DNA of 64,000 nucleotides, from contig BSBK01001113.1 of NCBI GenBank assembly GCA_027943335.1, forward strand, positions 794,501 to 858,500, in the 5' to 3' direction. The notes under the pieces are model-generated. The model saw nothing but the letters and a program-made list of their open reading frames with translations. It ran no database searches and was not told the origin of the DNA. The first letter of the stretch is position 1. The number at the start of each line of letters is the position of its first letter. Positions 47,760 to 59,753 of the stretch are shown in pieces. This DNA comes from Chamaecyparis obtusa. Its lineage: Eukaryota; Streptophyta; Pinopsida; Cupressales; Cupressaceae. A program made the position numbers and the translations under genes.

Positions 47760-49025
47760 GATTCAATATAGGACAGCTGATGGTTCATATTTGCACACTA
47801 CTCAAATCCCAAATTCCTTTAGCATTAGGACTATCCCCATTTTGAAAATTCTTCATTTGTTAGCCAATATCACATTTCTTGCCAAATATCTGATTGACAA
47901 AACAAATAACAATGATTTCACTTTCACTATCCAAAGGTAATAGATTCATTTTGTAATTATTACCATCCTTGTGCACAAAGTATGTGTTCTCAAACCTATC
48001 ATGAATTGTTTTCCTGCTATGCTACCATGGTCTATGAAGAATTATATTTCCACATGTCATAGGAATGACATCACAAAGAACCCTATCCTGATATGAACTA
48101 GTAGAAAAATTCACATAAGCCTACCGACTAACCACTACATGCTACTGTTGGGTAATCCAAGTGGCCTTGTAGGGATTAGGATGGTCAAATGGCACAATTC
48201 CTAACTTGGAAAACATATCAAATGAAACAAGATTCCTATGTGTTCTAGAATACACAATCAATTTACATATCTTTCCTTTACATAAAAAATTAGTTCTGAA
48301 AATATTTACCTTTGGTTCTACAATTTTCTCACCTTTCCTTACCATTAAGAATTCACCAACTTCAGAATCTATCATTATAGATCTAGGCATTCCCTTCTCT
48401 TCGTCCTCTTGCAAAAGATGTACTCTCTTATCCTTGTCTTGGTCTGATTCAATCCATTTAAGACATCTAAATGAATAATGGACCACTTCATTCAAATAAA
48501 AACATCTACCTGTAAAGATACCATTGACTCTTCCTTCAAATCTTCCTCCTCTATATCCTCCTCTCTAATTTTTAGTAGGCTCTCTACCTTTATCCTTTTC
48601 ATTGCTTGTTTGAAAGCCTGCATTTGTCCTACCATCTGTTCCCCTCATGGTTCCTCCTCCTCTATTAGTTTATCTCTCATTCTTTCATTTCAACTTCTCT
48701 TTAGCACCAACTACAAGTTAAAAACTTTCTCCTAGGTTCCTCGGTATGTTCAACCCAATCTCATCTTGTATGTTGTACTTAAGGCCATTCATGTACCTAG
48801 CAACCTTCTCATCTTCATCTTCTATCCCTCGCCTAATGCTTAGGGTGTGAAATAGCTCTGTGTAGGAGATAATATCCATGTCCCTTTGTTTCAAATTTTT
48901 CCTTCTCATCTTAGTTTGTATTTCCAAATCTAAAGGAATAATTTTCCCTTTACCATAGTTTTCATTCTTTCCCAATTTGATATCTTATTCAATCCTCTTT
49001 CTATCCTCTCACTCTAAATACTAGT
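47760..49025 (-). pseudogene. Ty3/gypsy gag-protease remnant
   Basis: Minus strand. Gag at 48975-48718 reads LKQRDMDIISYTELFHTLSI, then EKVARYMNGLKYNIQDEIG, the end of a capsid domain. Next, a knuckle at about 48480 reads CFYLNEVVHYSFRC, where the second Cys of the usual CX2C is replaced by Leu. Then comes a protease region: IFRTNFLCKGKICKLIV, with the catalytic DSG degraded to SRT, then SKLGIVPFDHPNPYKATW. After a stop, DVIPMTCGNIILHRPW and RKTIHDRFENTY follow. No RT is found downstream. A different family from D and E: it lacks their WC-type knuckle and extra RNase H. Confidence 0.75.
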
Positions 49026-49772
49026 CCACCATAAAAGAGATGTAGCTCTCAATCTTTCTTTTGCTAATTTCACCTTCCAAAAGGGTCATAGAAAAACTTT
49101 AGACATCTACCTTGGGAGTGATGGGAGTACCGAAGATCCACTTTAGAGCCATGTATCCTATTTTTCCTCTTGTAGTGGTTAGCACATGGCTCAAATCTCT
49201 ACCCATGAGTTTTGCCAGCCTAAAAGCGACCAATTTAATGGACAAAACACCACCTAGAAGGATGTTTTCAGGCTTAACATTAGTTTGAATGATGCAAATT
49301 TTGTATTCTTTATGGAGATAGAGTAACCCTCTGACAGTGCCTAATACAGCCTCAAATTGGGTCTTCTAGTTGAGTACCTTCCTCTCACTCTTCGAATTAC
49401 TTGTGAACAATAGGAAATTCAGAGATTTGTTGGGCATACAATCATAGATCAATAACCTTCTTGATCCTTGTGCACAAAACCCTCAAACCCTCCAAGAGAA
49501 TTGATTTCTTCTCAAAATTTATTTTCATCTTGTCTTGAACCATTCCATTTTTTCACAATCATAAGTATATCATCTGGTAGATATCCTTTGAACACTAAGC
49601 CAAATCCTTTTCTCCCCAACTCAAACCTAAAATTCATTGTTGCAATCTTCAACTCCTTGTAAGTAAACATTCTCATTAAAGAGTCAGAGGAATTGACACG
49701 CCTATCCGTCAACCATAGTTGTAATAACCCTTGGCCAGTCATATGTAATTTGGGATTAATTTCAATTGCCAA
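49026..49772 (-). pseudogene. Receptor-like kinase pseudogene (S-domain type)
   Basis: Minus strand, a host-gene remnant. Residues in order: FTYKELKIATMNFRFELGRKGFGLVFKG (glycine loop, normally GxGxFG, with the second Gly now Lys), IVKKW (ATP-binding Lys), then after stops FEAVLGTVRGLLYLHKEYK. The catalytic loop reads IIQTNVKPENILL (usual HCDIKPEN lost), the DFG site reads VAFRLA (usual ADFGLA), then LTTTRGKIGYMALKWIFG and TPKVDV-SFSMTLLE. Both catalytic acids are gone, so it cannot be active. No introns are visible, as in many S-domain kinases. The extracellular part is absent or too worn. Confidence 0.8.
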
Positions 49773-50775
49773 TACCTCCTTTCACTCAAACTTGTATTCA
49801 AATTTTTTGGGAGAGTGACTTATAATATGAATTATCTTAATAATTTGACGGTTCAATAATGCTTATAAAAAAATGATGATTTTTTTTCCACAATATTGGA
49901 TCTTATATATAGAGAGAGGAATGTAAATGTGATATGCACTTATAAATGAGAGATACCAAAATAGATTGACATAGATATAGGGTTTTGTAATTGACCATAT
50001 AGTTGAGAGTATCTGATATCTTATGCACTTAATACTTATATAGGTTGGCCTAATTTTCTCATGTCCAATATAATTGAATTTCTTGGTGTTGTCTCTGAAT
50101 TAATATATTTGAATCTATGTGGCCAATACCTAGATAAGACACATCTCCCTTAAGTGAATAAAATAATATTGAGAAAGGAAAGGAACATATTTAATCACTT
50201 ATATCTATTCCAATTCCTTCCTATTCTCCTTAGAGAATGCCTTTAAATGCATTTATACCTTTGTTCGGTAATATCTTTGGAGACATGTCCTTTCATAATA
50301 GACCAGTTCATTTGATCTAACTATATCTCCTCATAACAATTGGTTATTTCCTTGACTAATTGCATATGTTTATCATAATCATTTCTTAACAATTGTTCTC
50401 TACCGACCATTCAATTAGTGAACTATTTGTTATAATCAACTCTATTATTTGATGGTTGACCTCTTGTACCTTGTTGGCTTTTTTATTGATCCTTCCTTTA
50501 ATGGTGGATAATGATATGATTTACTATTGCTGGTCCATCGGTACCAAGTCACTTCTATGTCACCATATTTTAGACACACCCAATGGATTACATTGATAAG
50601 AAGCATTGATCATCTTGTGGTGACTACCAGCTGATAATAATTGTTCAGATACACATAACCTTCATGTGGAATGCCATTGTTATCCATGTAGAAACTATGC
50701 TTAAGTTGGTGTTTTAGAAATCATCACAAACTATAATCAAAGGGATTGATTATGTTCTCATTGCTATTGTCGAAC
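49773..50775. other. Spacer between kinase pseudogene and element E
   Basis: AT-rich. No homology, repeat or RNA gene seen. The last five bases (CGAAC) are the probable left target duplication of element E. Confidence 0.5.
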
Positions 50776-53134
50776 TGTTACCATAATTTCCCTCTGCATG
50801 CAAATTTGGCTGAAAATCATTCCCAGGCCTCTGTTTTCATCTTGTCTACCATCCTTGAAATTTTCATGGATTTATCTCCTGTTCTCTGGCCTTTGCAAAT
50901 TTGTTATCTCCTTGGTCTGCAGTTGAAAAGTTTGAAAAAGTAGTCGTTATATCCAAAAAATTCTAAAAAGACCCCAAAAACCCTAAACCTTGTTATATTT
51001 TCACGTTACTTTATTTCGGTCACTTAAGTCATCCAATTTTCACATGCCTTTATAAATCCTTCAGTCGCTAAGTCTCCAATTCCTAGCGGTTAACTCCTTA
51101 ACACTCAGCGATTCCACGAGCAGTTATCATTTAAGTTGGTAGTCTTGGTTCAGCGGCCAGGTTGAGATTCTTAATCTGACGGTTGTCGCATGATCTCATA
51201 GGGTCAGAAGATTCCTTGAGATCTTGCGACGATCATCAATTTCTTCTACCTACAGAGTCCAGTGTGTCAATGGGACCGGTGCCACCTCACCTTATTTGGT
51301 AGCTCTTGGTTCATCAGCGGTCTAGTGATATGGCAAGATGTCAGTGAGGCCATTTTCTTTGGTGGGTTAAGTTCTGCCTTAATCGTGTGGTCGTTGTTAT
51401 TCTGGAGGTTCAAGATGCATGTGTTTTATAATGGTAGTATAGCGACAGCTGTGGATCTTGCTTTATCACCTGGTTTCTGGCAGTGGGTCTGATGTCAGAC
51501 AAATGCAACATGTATTTGAAATGGCACAGTTTGATTGGTTGTTTGATGTGCAACATGGCCGATGTCAGTGGGCCCGTGGGGTTAGGGGTTTCTAAAGAAG
51601 GTAAAACATGATCAGATCTCGTGGCTGTCATTATACCAGAGGCTCAAAGTGCTTGATCATTATGATGGCAGTATAGCGACAGTCGTCTGATGGTGTTCTC
51701 AGGGACATGGGTCCGGTGACTTGCCAGAGATGTTGATTTGCTCATTTTCTATTGGTTGCTGACTTCCATGGTGGTGTTTGACTTGTTAGGGAGGTTTTAG
51801 ACTATTTTAAAAGACTCGTCGCAGCCGTTGATCTGCGGGGAAGATTTCGCATCGATGGTCATGTTTTAAAATATATTTGCTAGCTGTTAATATTCAAATT
51901 TGAATATCTCTGCGAGGGTTTTGCTAGGGTTTTTGGATTCTTTCGGCCATGCACGACGTTAGTTAGCTTAGGAGTTTAATTTTTAGGATGGTTGTGGTTG
52001 AGAGGGTGATGGAAGTGACCGTGGGTTGGCATTGCAAGGTACTGTGTCGTGTTCCCATGCCAAAAAGTGATGAAAAGAGTTGGCGCCACCTTTGCAAGCA
52101 GTACCTCTTCCAGAGAAATAAGATCAAATTTGAAGCCTTCATGGCTTAGTGGAGTTGCAGGTGGGTAGATAGGTCGAGATTGTTGTGTCTGCAGGAGGGC
52201 TCAGTACAGGATCAACGCGCAAAAGGAAAGATTTGATCTGATGACCAATATTCTTAGAGATTTTCATGATGGGTTATTAGTACCTTTAGGGTTTGATATT
52301 ATTGTGGATCTGTAACCCTAGTTAGGTTAATTTTGACTCTTGCCTACATGCAGTTGAGATGTATATATTGTATTTTTGGAGCCTTAGTGCTCAAAGAGTT
52401 GGACAATTGTAAAGAGAATTCACTTTTCTCATAAGATTATCTGTGGTATTTCTTCTACCTCCTTGGTCTTCTACTCTTGTAATCTCCCATTGATTATCCA
52501 AACACTGTAGAGGTATTTTGTGATAATTTCTCATGTCCCTGTGCTTCCTTGTTTGCATTCTCTCTTATTGAATTGAAGTATATGTATGTTTTGAGTGATA
52601 TTTCAGGGTTTCTGATCCCTCTCTCTTTCTACAATTATTGTGTGTTATTGTGTTTGATCTAATTTTGATGTTTTGCGGGTATACTTCAACCCCCTAACAA
52701 TCTTGTCTCAATTCTACACCGGGTTGCAGAAGGGAATTTCTGCTTGTAGGTCATAGGTTGAGTCTATGTTCAGGCCTTCCTATGAAATACTTATGCAAGC
52801 CTATTTAGTGAGTTGTGATCTACTAGACCTGAGTTTTTTACTTGATTTCATCCTACATACTGAGATCCAAACCCTAGTTTTGGTGCATCACCTAGTAGGT
52901 AGTTTTCTTTCAAGTCATTTCCCTTACAAGCACTCCTTTTATCCCTTTCCCTCAAAAGTTTTACTTTCACATCTAGAAGCAAATTAAGGTGATTATCCAA
53001 GAGGAACTAGCCTAGAACCTGTAGGTCTCATCTTAGTTAGCAAAGGTCCCACAACCTAGAGATGATTCCCATGTTATACTGAGTTATCAAGACCAAGAGA
53101 GCTTGAGACAAAGGCACAAACTTAGTGTATAACA
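50776..53134 (+). repeat. 5' LTR of element E
   Basis: 2,359 bp. U3 has one GTCGCATGATC-type hairpin at 51185-51230 and a second class around TATAGCGAC (51437-51446 and 51671-51680, the latter facing GTCATTATACC near 51626). It ends AGTGTATAACA. An open frame of 70-80 codons at 52766 recurs in the other LTR but is too short to call. Confidence 0.92.
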
Positions 53135-53138
53135 ATTT

Positions 53139-53311
53139 TGGCACGCCCGGTGTGACTACAAGATCAGATTAAAGTCCAAAGGTGCTACTGTTGGTTCACC
53201 TACAAAAATATTAAATAATTTCAATACACAGGGACTATCAATATAGACTCAAGCTCAAGGATACCCCACCTTGGTGCCAGTGTATAACAATTCTGGCACA
53301 CCCGGTGGGAC
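53139..53311 (+). other. Duplicated primer binding site of element E
   Basis: The first site TGGCACGCCCGGTGTGAC (53139-53156) is four bases after the LTR. 155 bases on, the last ten LTR bases (GTGTATAACA, 53280-53289) appear again, followed by TGGCACACCCGGTGGGAC (53294-53311) and a similar AAGATCAGATT stretch. The LTR end and PBS have thus been duplicated in tandem. I have not identified the tRNA. Confidence 0.8.
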
Positions 53312-53451
53312 AATAAAAGATCAGATTCATGTTAAAGATATGCTATCTCTGATATGTAGATTGTATAAAATAGGATTTTAGAAGTCATTCTACCAAGTAT
53401 ATCTGGAAACTCCAATGATTTCAAAGATCCAAGCTACCTTGTTCAAAGTTT

Positions 53452-54825
53452 ATGAGAAAGATTGAGACTAGAAGCTCAAAGCCCACCAATTTTTCAGAGT
53501 TGCCCTCAAAGAGAAGTCACAAAGGTAGGTCAACTCAAAAGACATCCCTTGCAAGAAGAGTTCAATCAACACTTCCTGATACATCAAAAAATAGACCTTT
53601 TCCCTTTCATTCCAGAAGAAGAGGGAGATCTCTAACCAGAGATCTAGAGGAAGATTCCAATCAAGCAGCAAATACAACTCATATAGTTGTCAATCTTTAG
53701 ATTCCAGCACCTACAATGGCAAGACAGTTTGCTTTTACACCCTTTAATCAGGGCAGCCCATTGGCCTTTTCTCAACATCATGATGTGCCTTTGGTGGCAC
53801 TTAAGAGTATACCTGATTTCACAGGTGATGGGCAGACAACTGCTTTTGAACACATCAGAGATGTGACCACCATCTGCAGCATACACAACATTACTCAAGA
53901 AGATGTGGCCACAAAGTTATTAGCAGCCTCTTTAAAAGGTAGGCTCTAGAATGGTTTAGAACTCTAACTATTGGTTCTATTACTTCTTGGGATGAGTTAG
54001 GGGATGCATTAAGTAAGAATTTTGAGGATAAATCAGATAATTTGTCTCTAGTTGAGTAGTTAACAACTATTAAGAGAGACCCTCAAGAACAAATGACAGA
54101 TTACAATAGTAGGTTCCTTAAAACATGGAATAGAATCCCAGTCTCAATGAGACCATCAGCTAACCATGCTTTCCTTTGCTATTTACAAAATCTAAATGGT
54201 CAAATTTCTATCATGATCCAGTCTATGGGTGGTACTTCTCTACCCCAGGCTTTTGGCATAGTTGTCAGGGCTGAAAATTGTTTAATCCAAGCGGGCATGA
54301 TTGCTAGAAGGCCTCCAATGCCCATTTTTCCTAACCTTCAACCCATTGCACCTACCCAAGTACCCCCATTTACCCCTATTCCTTCCATATTGGCACCTCA
54401 AGCTAATACTAGTGGCCAAGAGCTGAAGACTAGTTTCTCTCAAGAGTTACAAGAGATAAAGAATAGCCAACAAATCAGTCAACAAGAAATGACTAACTTG
54501 TTGTAGACCTTGACTAAAGAGGTCACAAATCTAAAGAAGCAAGGTCAAGGAATCAGACCACCATTTTAGACACAAGGCCAAGGTCCTAATCAGCAATATC
54601 AGAATCAAGGACAACCTTATCAACAAAATAGGCCACCATACCAAGGAGGCTATCAAGGACAAAGACAAAATTTTAATCAGAGACCATTTCAACCATATAA
54701 CCCTAGACCTCTAAATTTTGCTAATCCAGTGAGGGATGTGGTTCCTAGTCAAAATAATATGGTTATGGATAATGAATGGTGTTTTCCTTGTAATCAGCCT
54801 CATAATTAGGCTACATGTTCAAATG
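53452..54825 (+). pseudogene. Gag of element E
   Basis: The start is probably at MRKIETRSSKPTNF (53452). A basic Arg/Ser-rich N-terminus is followed by the capsid domain: VALKSIPDFTGDGQTTAFEHIRD, then ALEWFRTLTIGSITSWDEL (after a one-base frameshift near 53945), then MTDYNSRFLKTWNRI. Next are Pro-rich and Gln-rich linkers and the knuckle WCFPCNQPHN-ATC with a TAG inside it (C-X2-C-X3-H-X4-C, the same short spacing as in element D). Stops at CAG-like positions: 53697, 54057, 54505, 54568 and 54808 approximately. Structural particle protein. Confidence 0.85.
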
Positions 54826-54830
54826 GATGG

Positions 54831-56348
54831 ATGAACCAAGCTCTAATGGTTCAAAATGCCTCACAAGCTCAGTCAGAGGTTGCATCCAGTGGGTCAGTGC
54901 CTCAACAAGAATCACAAGAGAATGAGACTGCCCTTTTCAATTGGGAGCAACCAGACTTCAATGGAGTCAGTGATGAGGCTACTTTTGTTGCCTTTACAAG
55001 AGCAAAAAGAAGAGATCAAGACATGGAGAGAGCGGATTCCAACTCCAAAGCCACTACATCTATAGAGCCACTACAGCAAGCTAATCCCATCACACCTAAG
55101 GAGACTCCTGTCATTACAAGCAAAGAAGGCCACCATTCCAAAGAGGTAGAACCCATCATGCCAAAGACACAACAAAGAGTACACACTATGACACCTTATA
55201 ATATTGTAGACAACATGAAGAAGGTGAATGTCACCATGTCCAAGTGGGACTCTTTGGCTCTTCTAGGACAGCCTGAAATTTTGAAGAAGGCCATGTTAGA
55301 AGTAACAACTCCTCAACCTACAAAAGAAGCTACAAAACCAGTGTTGGTTAACACCAATCAAGAAAAGGAGGCTCCAAGTAACAACTCCAAAGCCAATGCC
55401 ACACAAGGTAGGAACTCAAATCCACCTCCCTTTTATGTATCGTTAATCATTGGAAAATCTTTAGTACATAATTGCATGGTAGATAGTGGAGCTACTAGCA
55501 CTGTAATGCCCAAGAAAGTAGCTGACCCATTAGGACTAAAATATGAGCCCTTCCAAAAGAAGGTTACCCATCTTGATGGATCCTCAGTCAATACTATAGG
55601 TGTGGCCAAGGATACCAGTCTAATCCTGCATGCTAGTCCTAATTTCTCAATCCTCCTTGATATATATATCATAGATCTCCCTGCATTATTTTCTATATGT
55701 CTTTCAAGGGAGTTTACAACCAAGATAGGAGGTTACCTATCTTCTGATTGGTCTCACATGTTATTTCATACAAGGTATGGGACCAAGGTCACCATTAAAT
55801 CAGAACCATTAGCAGCACACCATATAGAACCATATGTATCCAACACCATCAATGTGAACTACCCTATATTTGAGGACAATGACTTCCAAACCATTAGTGA
55901 AGCAAGAACAAAGATAGAAAGTATCCCTAATATTTTTCTAGATGAAAGAGCTTCAGAGGTCCAAGAAAATCCTATTTGGAATTTTGGTTTGGGAAGTTAT
56001 TTGATACAAGAGGGTGGAGTCATAGAGCCAAACCTTCTCAAAGAGGATACTGGTTCAGAGGATCAGAGCAGTCAGGTTTGGGAACTATTTTTTGATGGAG
56101 CTAGAAGTAGACATGGTTCTGGTGGTGGTGCTATGCTAGTGTCCCCAAGAGGAGAAAGGTATTATACTACCTTTAGATTCAGTTTCTCCTGCACTAGCAA
56201 TGTTGCAGAGTATGAGAGCCTAGTCAATGGACTAGAATGGGCTAGAAAAAGAGGGCTTAAGGCCTTAAAAGTTTATGGTGGCAGTGAGTTAGTTGTCAAC
56301 CAAGTAAGAGGGATAAGTGCAACCAAAAATGACACTATGAAAGCATAA
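54831..56348 (+). pseudogene. Protease and extra RNase H of element E (505-codon open frame)
   Basis: Longest open frame in the window. Residues about 1-200 are a charged, Lys/Thr-rich linker. The protease follows at about 200-330 (CMVDSGATSTVMPKKV, active site DSGAT; ICLSREFTTKIGGYLS). At about 415-500 is an RNase H of the archaeal-type variant: WELFFDGARSRHGSGGGAML, CTSNVAEYESLVNGL, and VYGGSELVVNQV. The third catalytic Asp, expected in GDSEL, is Gly here, so this RNase H is probably dead. The frame ends at TAA 56346-56348 and resumes as RFWDVIEDFHAFNI, RNADRLAAI-like sequence, showing that the domain leads on towards RT. No ATG marks a true start; it is a polyprotein segment. Confidence 0.88.
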
Positions 56349-57788
56349 AAACATAGATTTTGGGATGTAATTGAAGATTTCCATGCTTTCAATATTGTTG
56401 ATATCCCTAGAAAATTAAATCAAAATGCAGATAGGTTAGCTGCTATTGGATCCCGGTATGATATTCCAAATAGAATTTGAAGAGAAATGGATCAACATCA
56501 TATCAAAGTGATTTTTAGACCTTCTATTCCTAATAATGATGTCAATTAGCAAGTTTTTGACAATGATGAACAAATTCTACAATTCTTCTTTGAGGAGGAT
56601 GTTTTTTCAAGGCATAATCAAGATAGGTTATCACAAAACTATGGTGATCAAGTGATACAACTCAAGTCCAATAAGATGCCTAGAGGTCTTGTTACATTGG
56701 AGGCTATCTTCAACAAGGATGATGAAGTCAAGAAAAGCAAAGGTGGCTTGGTAGTCCAACAAGAACATTGTGTTGAATTAGAGTTGCAACTAGGTAAGAG
56801 CCTACAATTTGGAAAGGTAGACACTGAATTGGAGAAGCAAGATTACACTTAGTTATTCAAAGAATTCAGTGATGTTTTTGCATGGAAATATGAAGATCTC
56901 AAAGGTTTTGATCCTACCCTTGCTTAGCACACTATTGAGCTAGAACCAAATGCCAAACCAGTGAGGCAAAAGAAAAGGCCTGTTAATCCTAAGCTTGAGC
57001 CACTTATGCATAAAGAAGTGCTCAAATTGATAGAGAGTGGTATCATCTACCCCATTAAGCATACTAGTTGGGTTTCCAACCTTGTTCCTATCAGGAAGAA
57101 GAATGGGGAGCTGAGGTTATGTGTTGACTTCAAGGATCTTAACAGGGCCTCATTAAAGGACCGCCATCCACTACCCTCTATGGAACAAATCTTACAATGT
57201 GTCTCTAGATCTAAGAGATTTTCATTATTGGATGGCTATTCAGGGTACAATCAAATCTTAGTAAATGAAGAGGATCAATACAAGACTGCATTTACAACCA
57301 AGTGGGGAACCATGGCTTATCAAAAGATGCCCTTTGGTTTGTCAAATGTAGGAGCTACATTTCAAAAGGCAATGGATATGGCCTTTAAGAGCCTAATGTA
57401 CAAGTTTGTGTTGGTCTACTTGGATGATATAACTATCTATTCAAAGCATGTAGTAGATCATATCAAACATTTGAGAAAGATTTTTGAAAGGTGTAGAGAA
57501 TTTGGGATATCTCTTAATCCCAAGAAATGTGTGTTTGCAGTTCATGAAGGAAAGCTATTGGGATATGTAGTATCCAAAGAAAGAATTACAGTGGATCCTG
57601 AGAGAATTTTAGCTATCCTAGAGCTACCCCTACCACATCATAAGAAAGGTCTCCAATCCTTCATAGGAAAGATTAATTTTGTTAGGAGATTCTTGCCTAA
57701 CATTGCAGATTTACTCAAGCCTTTGACAACCATGTTAAAGAAGAGTTCAACTTTCAGTTGGACCAAAGAAGGGAAGGCCAATTTCTAG
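56349..57788 (+). pseudogene. Reverse transcriptase of element E
   Basis: After a linker (QLKSNKMPRGLVTLEAIF, also present in D as QLKSNRVPKGLVSLERAF) and three TAG or TGA stops, RT is open from 56961 to 57788. Motifs: RPVNPKLEPLMHKEV, SNLVPIRKKNGELRLCVDF, LLDGYSGYNQI, KMPFGLSNVGATFQKAMD, the catalytic YLDD, LNPKKCVFAVHEGKLLGYVVS, and KINFVRRFLPNIADLLKPL. All RT core residues are intact. It stops at TAG 57787-57789 just before the RNase H domain. Confidence 0.92.
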
Positions 57789-59552
57789 GCCATTAAAGAG
57801 GCCCTGACAGAAGCTCCTACCCTCTTAAACCCAAATTTCAATAAGGATTTCATCATTTATGCTTATGGAGGTCATGATGCCATATCTGCAATGTTGACTC
57901 AAGAAAATTTGAATGGATTGGAGTAGCCTATTGCTTTCTTTAGCAAACGTTTGGAAGAGTATGAATAGAGATACTCTTTTGTAGAGAAACATGTACTTGC
58001 TGTGGTGAAGAGCCTTAAAAAGTTTAGATATTTGTTGACTCATAGCAGGGTACACTTGAAGGTTACTCATCCAAGTGTCAAATAATTTTTTCTCTCCAAA
58101 GACCTAAATGAGAAAAGAGCTGGTTGGATCACCAAGGTGATGGAATATGACATTGATATTCAAACTACCAAGCTGGTTAGAGGAAGAGGTCTTTGGGAGC
58201 ATTTGGTAGAGGATGAAATTTCAAAGAAGTTAGAGCAAGTGGATGCATCTTTGGTGGCGCATTCTATAGAAGAACAAGCCAAGGCAATGAGTTGGTTGCC
58301 TAGCATGATCAATTACTTGAGGACAGGACAATGTCCTGCAAGCCTAGATTCAGCAAGAAGGAGGTATTATAGATTACAATTTATTCCTTTTGTGCTGATT
58401 GATGAGGTTCTTTTTAGAAAGGATCACAATGGTGTCCTTTTGAGATGCATTGATTCAGAAAAGATAGTTGATGTCCTATTTGAATTTCATGATGGACCTC
58501 CTGGAGGTCACTTTTCTCCTAGGACTACTGCTTTTAAGATCATGAGGGCTGGATACTATTGGCCATCTATCTTCAAAGATAGCCATGATTATGTAAGAAA
58601 ATGCATCAAGTGTGCCATGTTTGCAGGAAAAGAAAGGCTTGCAGTTGTGCCCCTACAACCAATCAAAATAGAGCAACCTTTCATGAAGTGGGGTATAGAC
58701 TTCATTGGTATGATCAATCCCCCATCTAGTGCAGGCCATAAATGGATAATTACTGCAATAGATTACTTCAATAGATGGACAGAGGCAATTTCTTTAAAAG
58801 AGGCCAATGAGAGTGATGTATTGAGTTTTTATAATGACATAGTTCATAAGTTTGCACTCCTGATTCCATCATCTTAGATAATGCCTTAGCATTCACAGGC
58901 CTCAAAGTCTTAGAGTGGGCAATCAAGAAAGGCATCTATCTGAATACCAATTCAAATTGTTACCCCCAAGGCAATGGCTTGGTAGAATCCACAAATAAGA
59001 ACTTGATTAGGATAATCAAGAAGACCCTGCAAGGTAATCAGAGAGATTGGCATAATAAGTTGAGGTCTGCATTGTGGTTAGATAGAATTACCCCAAAGAA
59101 AATCATTGGTAATTCTCCTTATGTGCTAGTATATGGTAAGGAGGCTAAGTTGTCCATTTCAACTGAATTACCAGCTCTGGACTTAGCTACTCAATATGCC
59201 CTGTTTGATGAAGAGGATCCCTTATAGATCAAATATGCTCAATTGATGGAATTGGAAGAACTCAGAGATAAATCCATGAAGGATATGTAATTCCATCAGA
59301 TTTAGACAAAGAAGAGCTTTGATAGAAGGGCTAGAATCATAAATTTCAAGGTTGGGGATATAGTCCTCAAATGGGATGAGTTCAGGTCAAGACCTGGTAG
59401 GCACACAAAATTTGACTCCTTTTGGGGTGCGCCATTTGTAATCACAGAGTGCAGGGGCTCCAATGCTTTTCAACTATCAAATGTGGAAGGAGGTCCCCTG
59501 CCTATCTCTGTAAATGGTTTCCACCTGAACCCTTATTTTGAGGTTAACTTGT
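57789..59552 (+). pseudogene. RNase H and integrase of element E
   Basis: RH: AIKEALTEAPTLLNP, FFSKRLEEYE and VEKHVLAVVKSLKKFRYLLT, with TAGs between. Its end, AGWITKVMEYDIDIQTTKLVRGRGL, leads without stop into the integrase (58137-58877): HHCC zinc domain (HDGPPGGH ... CIKCAMF), Asp in KWGIDFIG, then after a frameshift near 58870 Asp in DNALAF and Glu in QGNGLVESTNKNL. The C-terminal part has NFKVGDIVLKWDEF and HTKFDSFWGAPFVI, ending FHLNPYFEVNL at 59550. No chromodomain. The region 59553-59753 to the LTR is non-coding. Confidence 0.9.
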
Positions 59553-59753
59553 AAATTTTGTAAAAGTTCCCATGTTTTTCTTTCCTCGCTCTCTAGTTTA
59601 GTTCCCTCTTTTCCATGAAGTGCTCTAAGCACGGTTCTAGTTCTACCTCTCTGAGAGAATTTTGAAATTTTCATGACCCCATGCCCAATGGATTATCAAG
59701 GTCACTGGTTTCCTATGTCTAGTAGGCTGACATCCAGCAGAAGTCGGCAAAAA

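Noticed and set aside
52766..52987. A 73-codon frame repeated in both LTRs of element E as a coding gene.
   Set aside because: Its repetition follows from the LTR duplication. It is short, with no domain and with random-looking changes between copies.
53697..59300. TAG as a reassigned sense codon (Gln), given the many TAGs at Gln sites.
   Set aside because: Sister copies show CAG at the same sites, frameshifts and other lesions are also present, and CHG deamination explains the pattern in plants.
59675..59716. A tRNA-like stretch (GACCCCATGCCCAATGG ... CACTGG) upstream of the 3' LTR of element E.
   Set aside because: It resembles the tRNA-like LTR motif, but the PBS of element E does not imply this acceptor strand and the D loop is interrupted by extra bases. 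Probably chance, or an old exchange.
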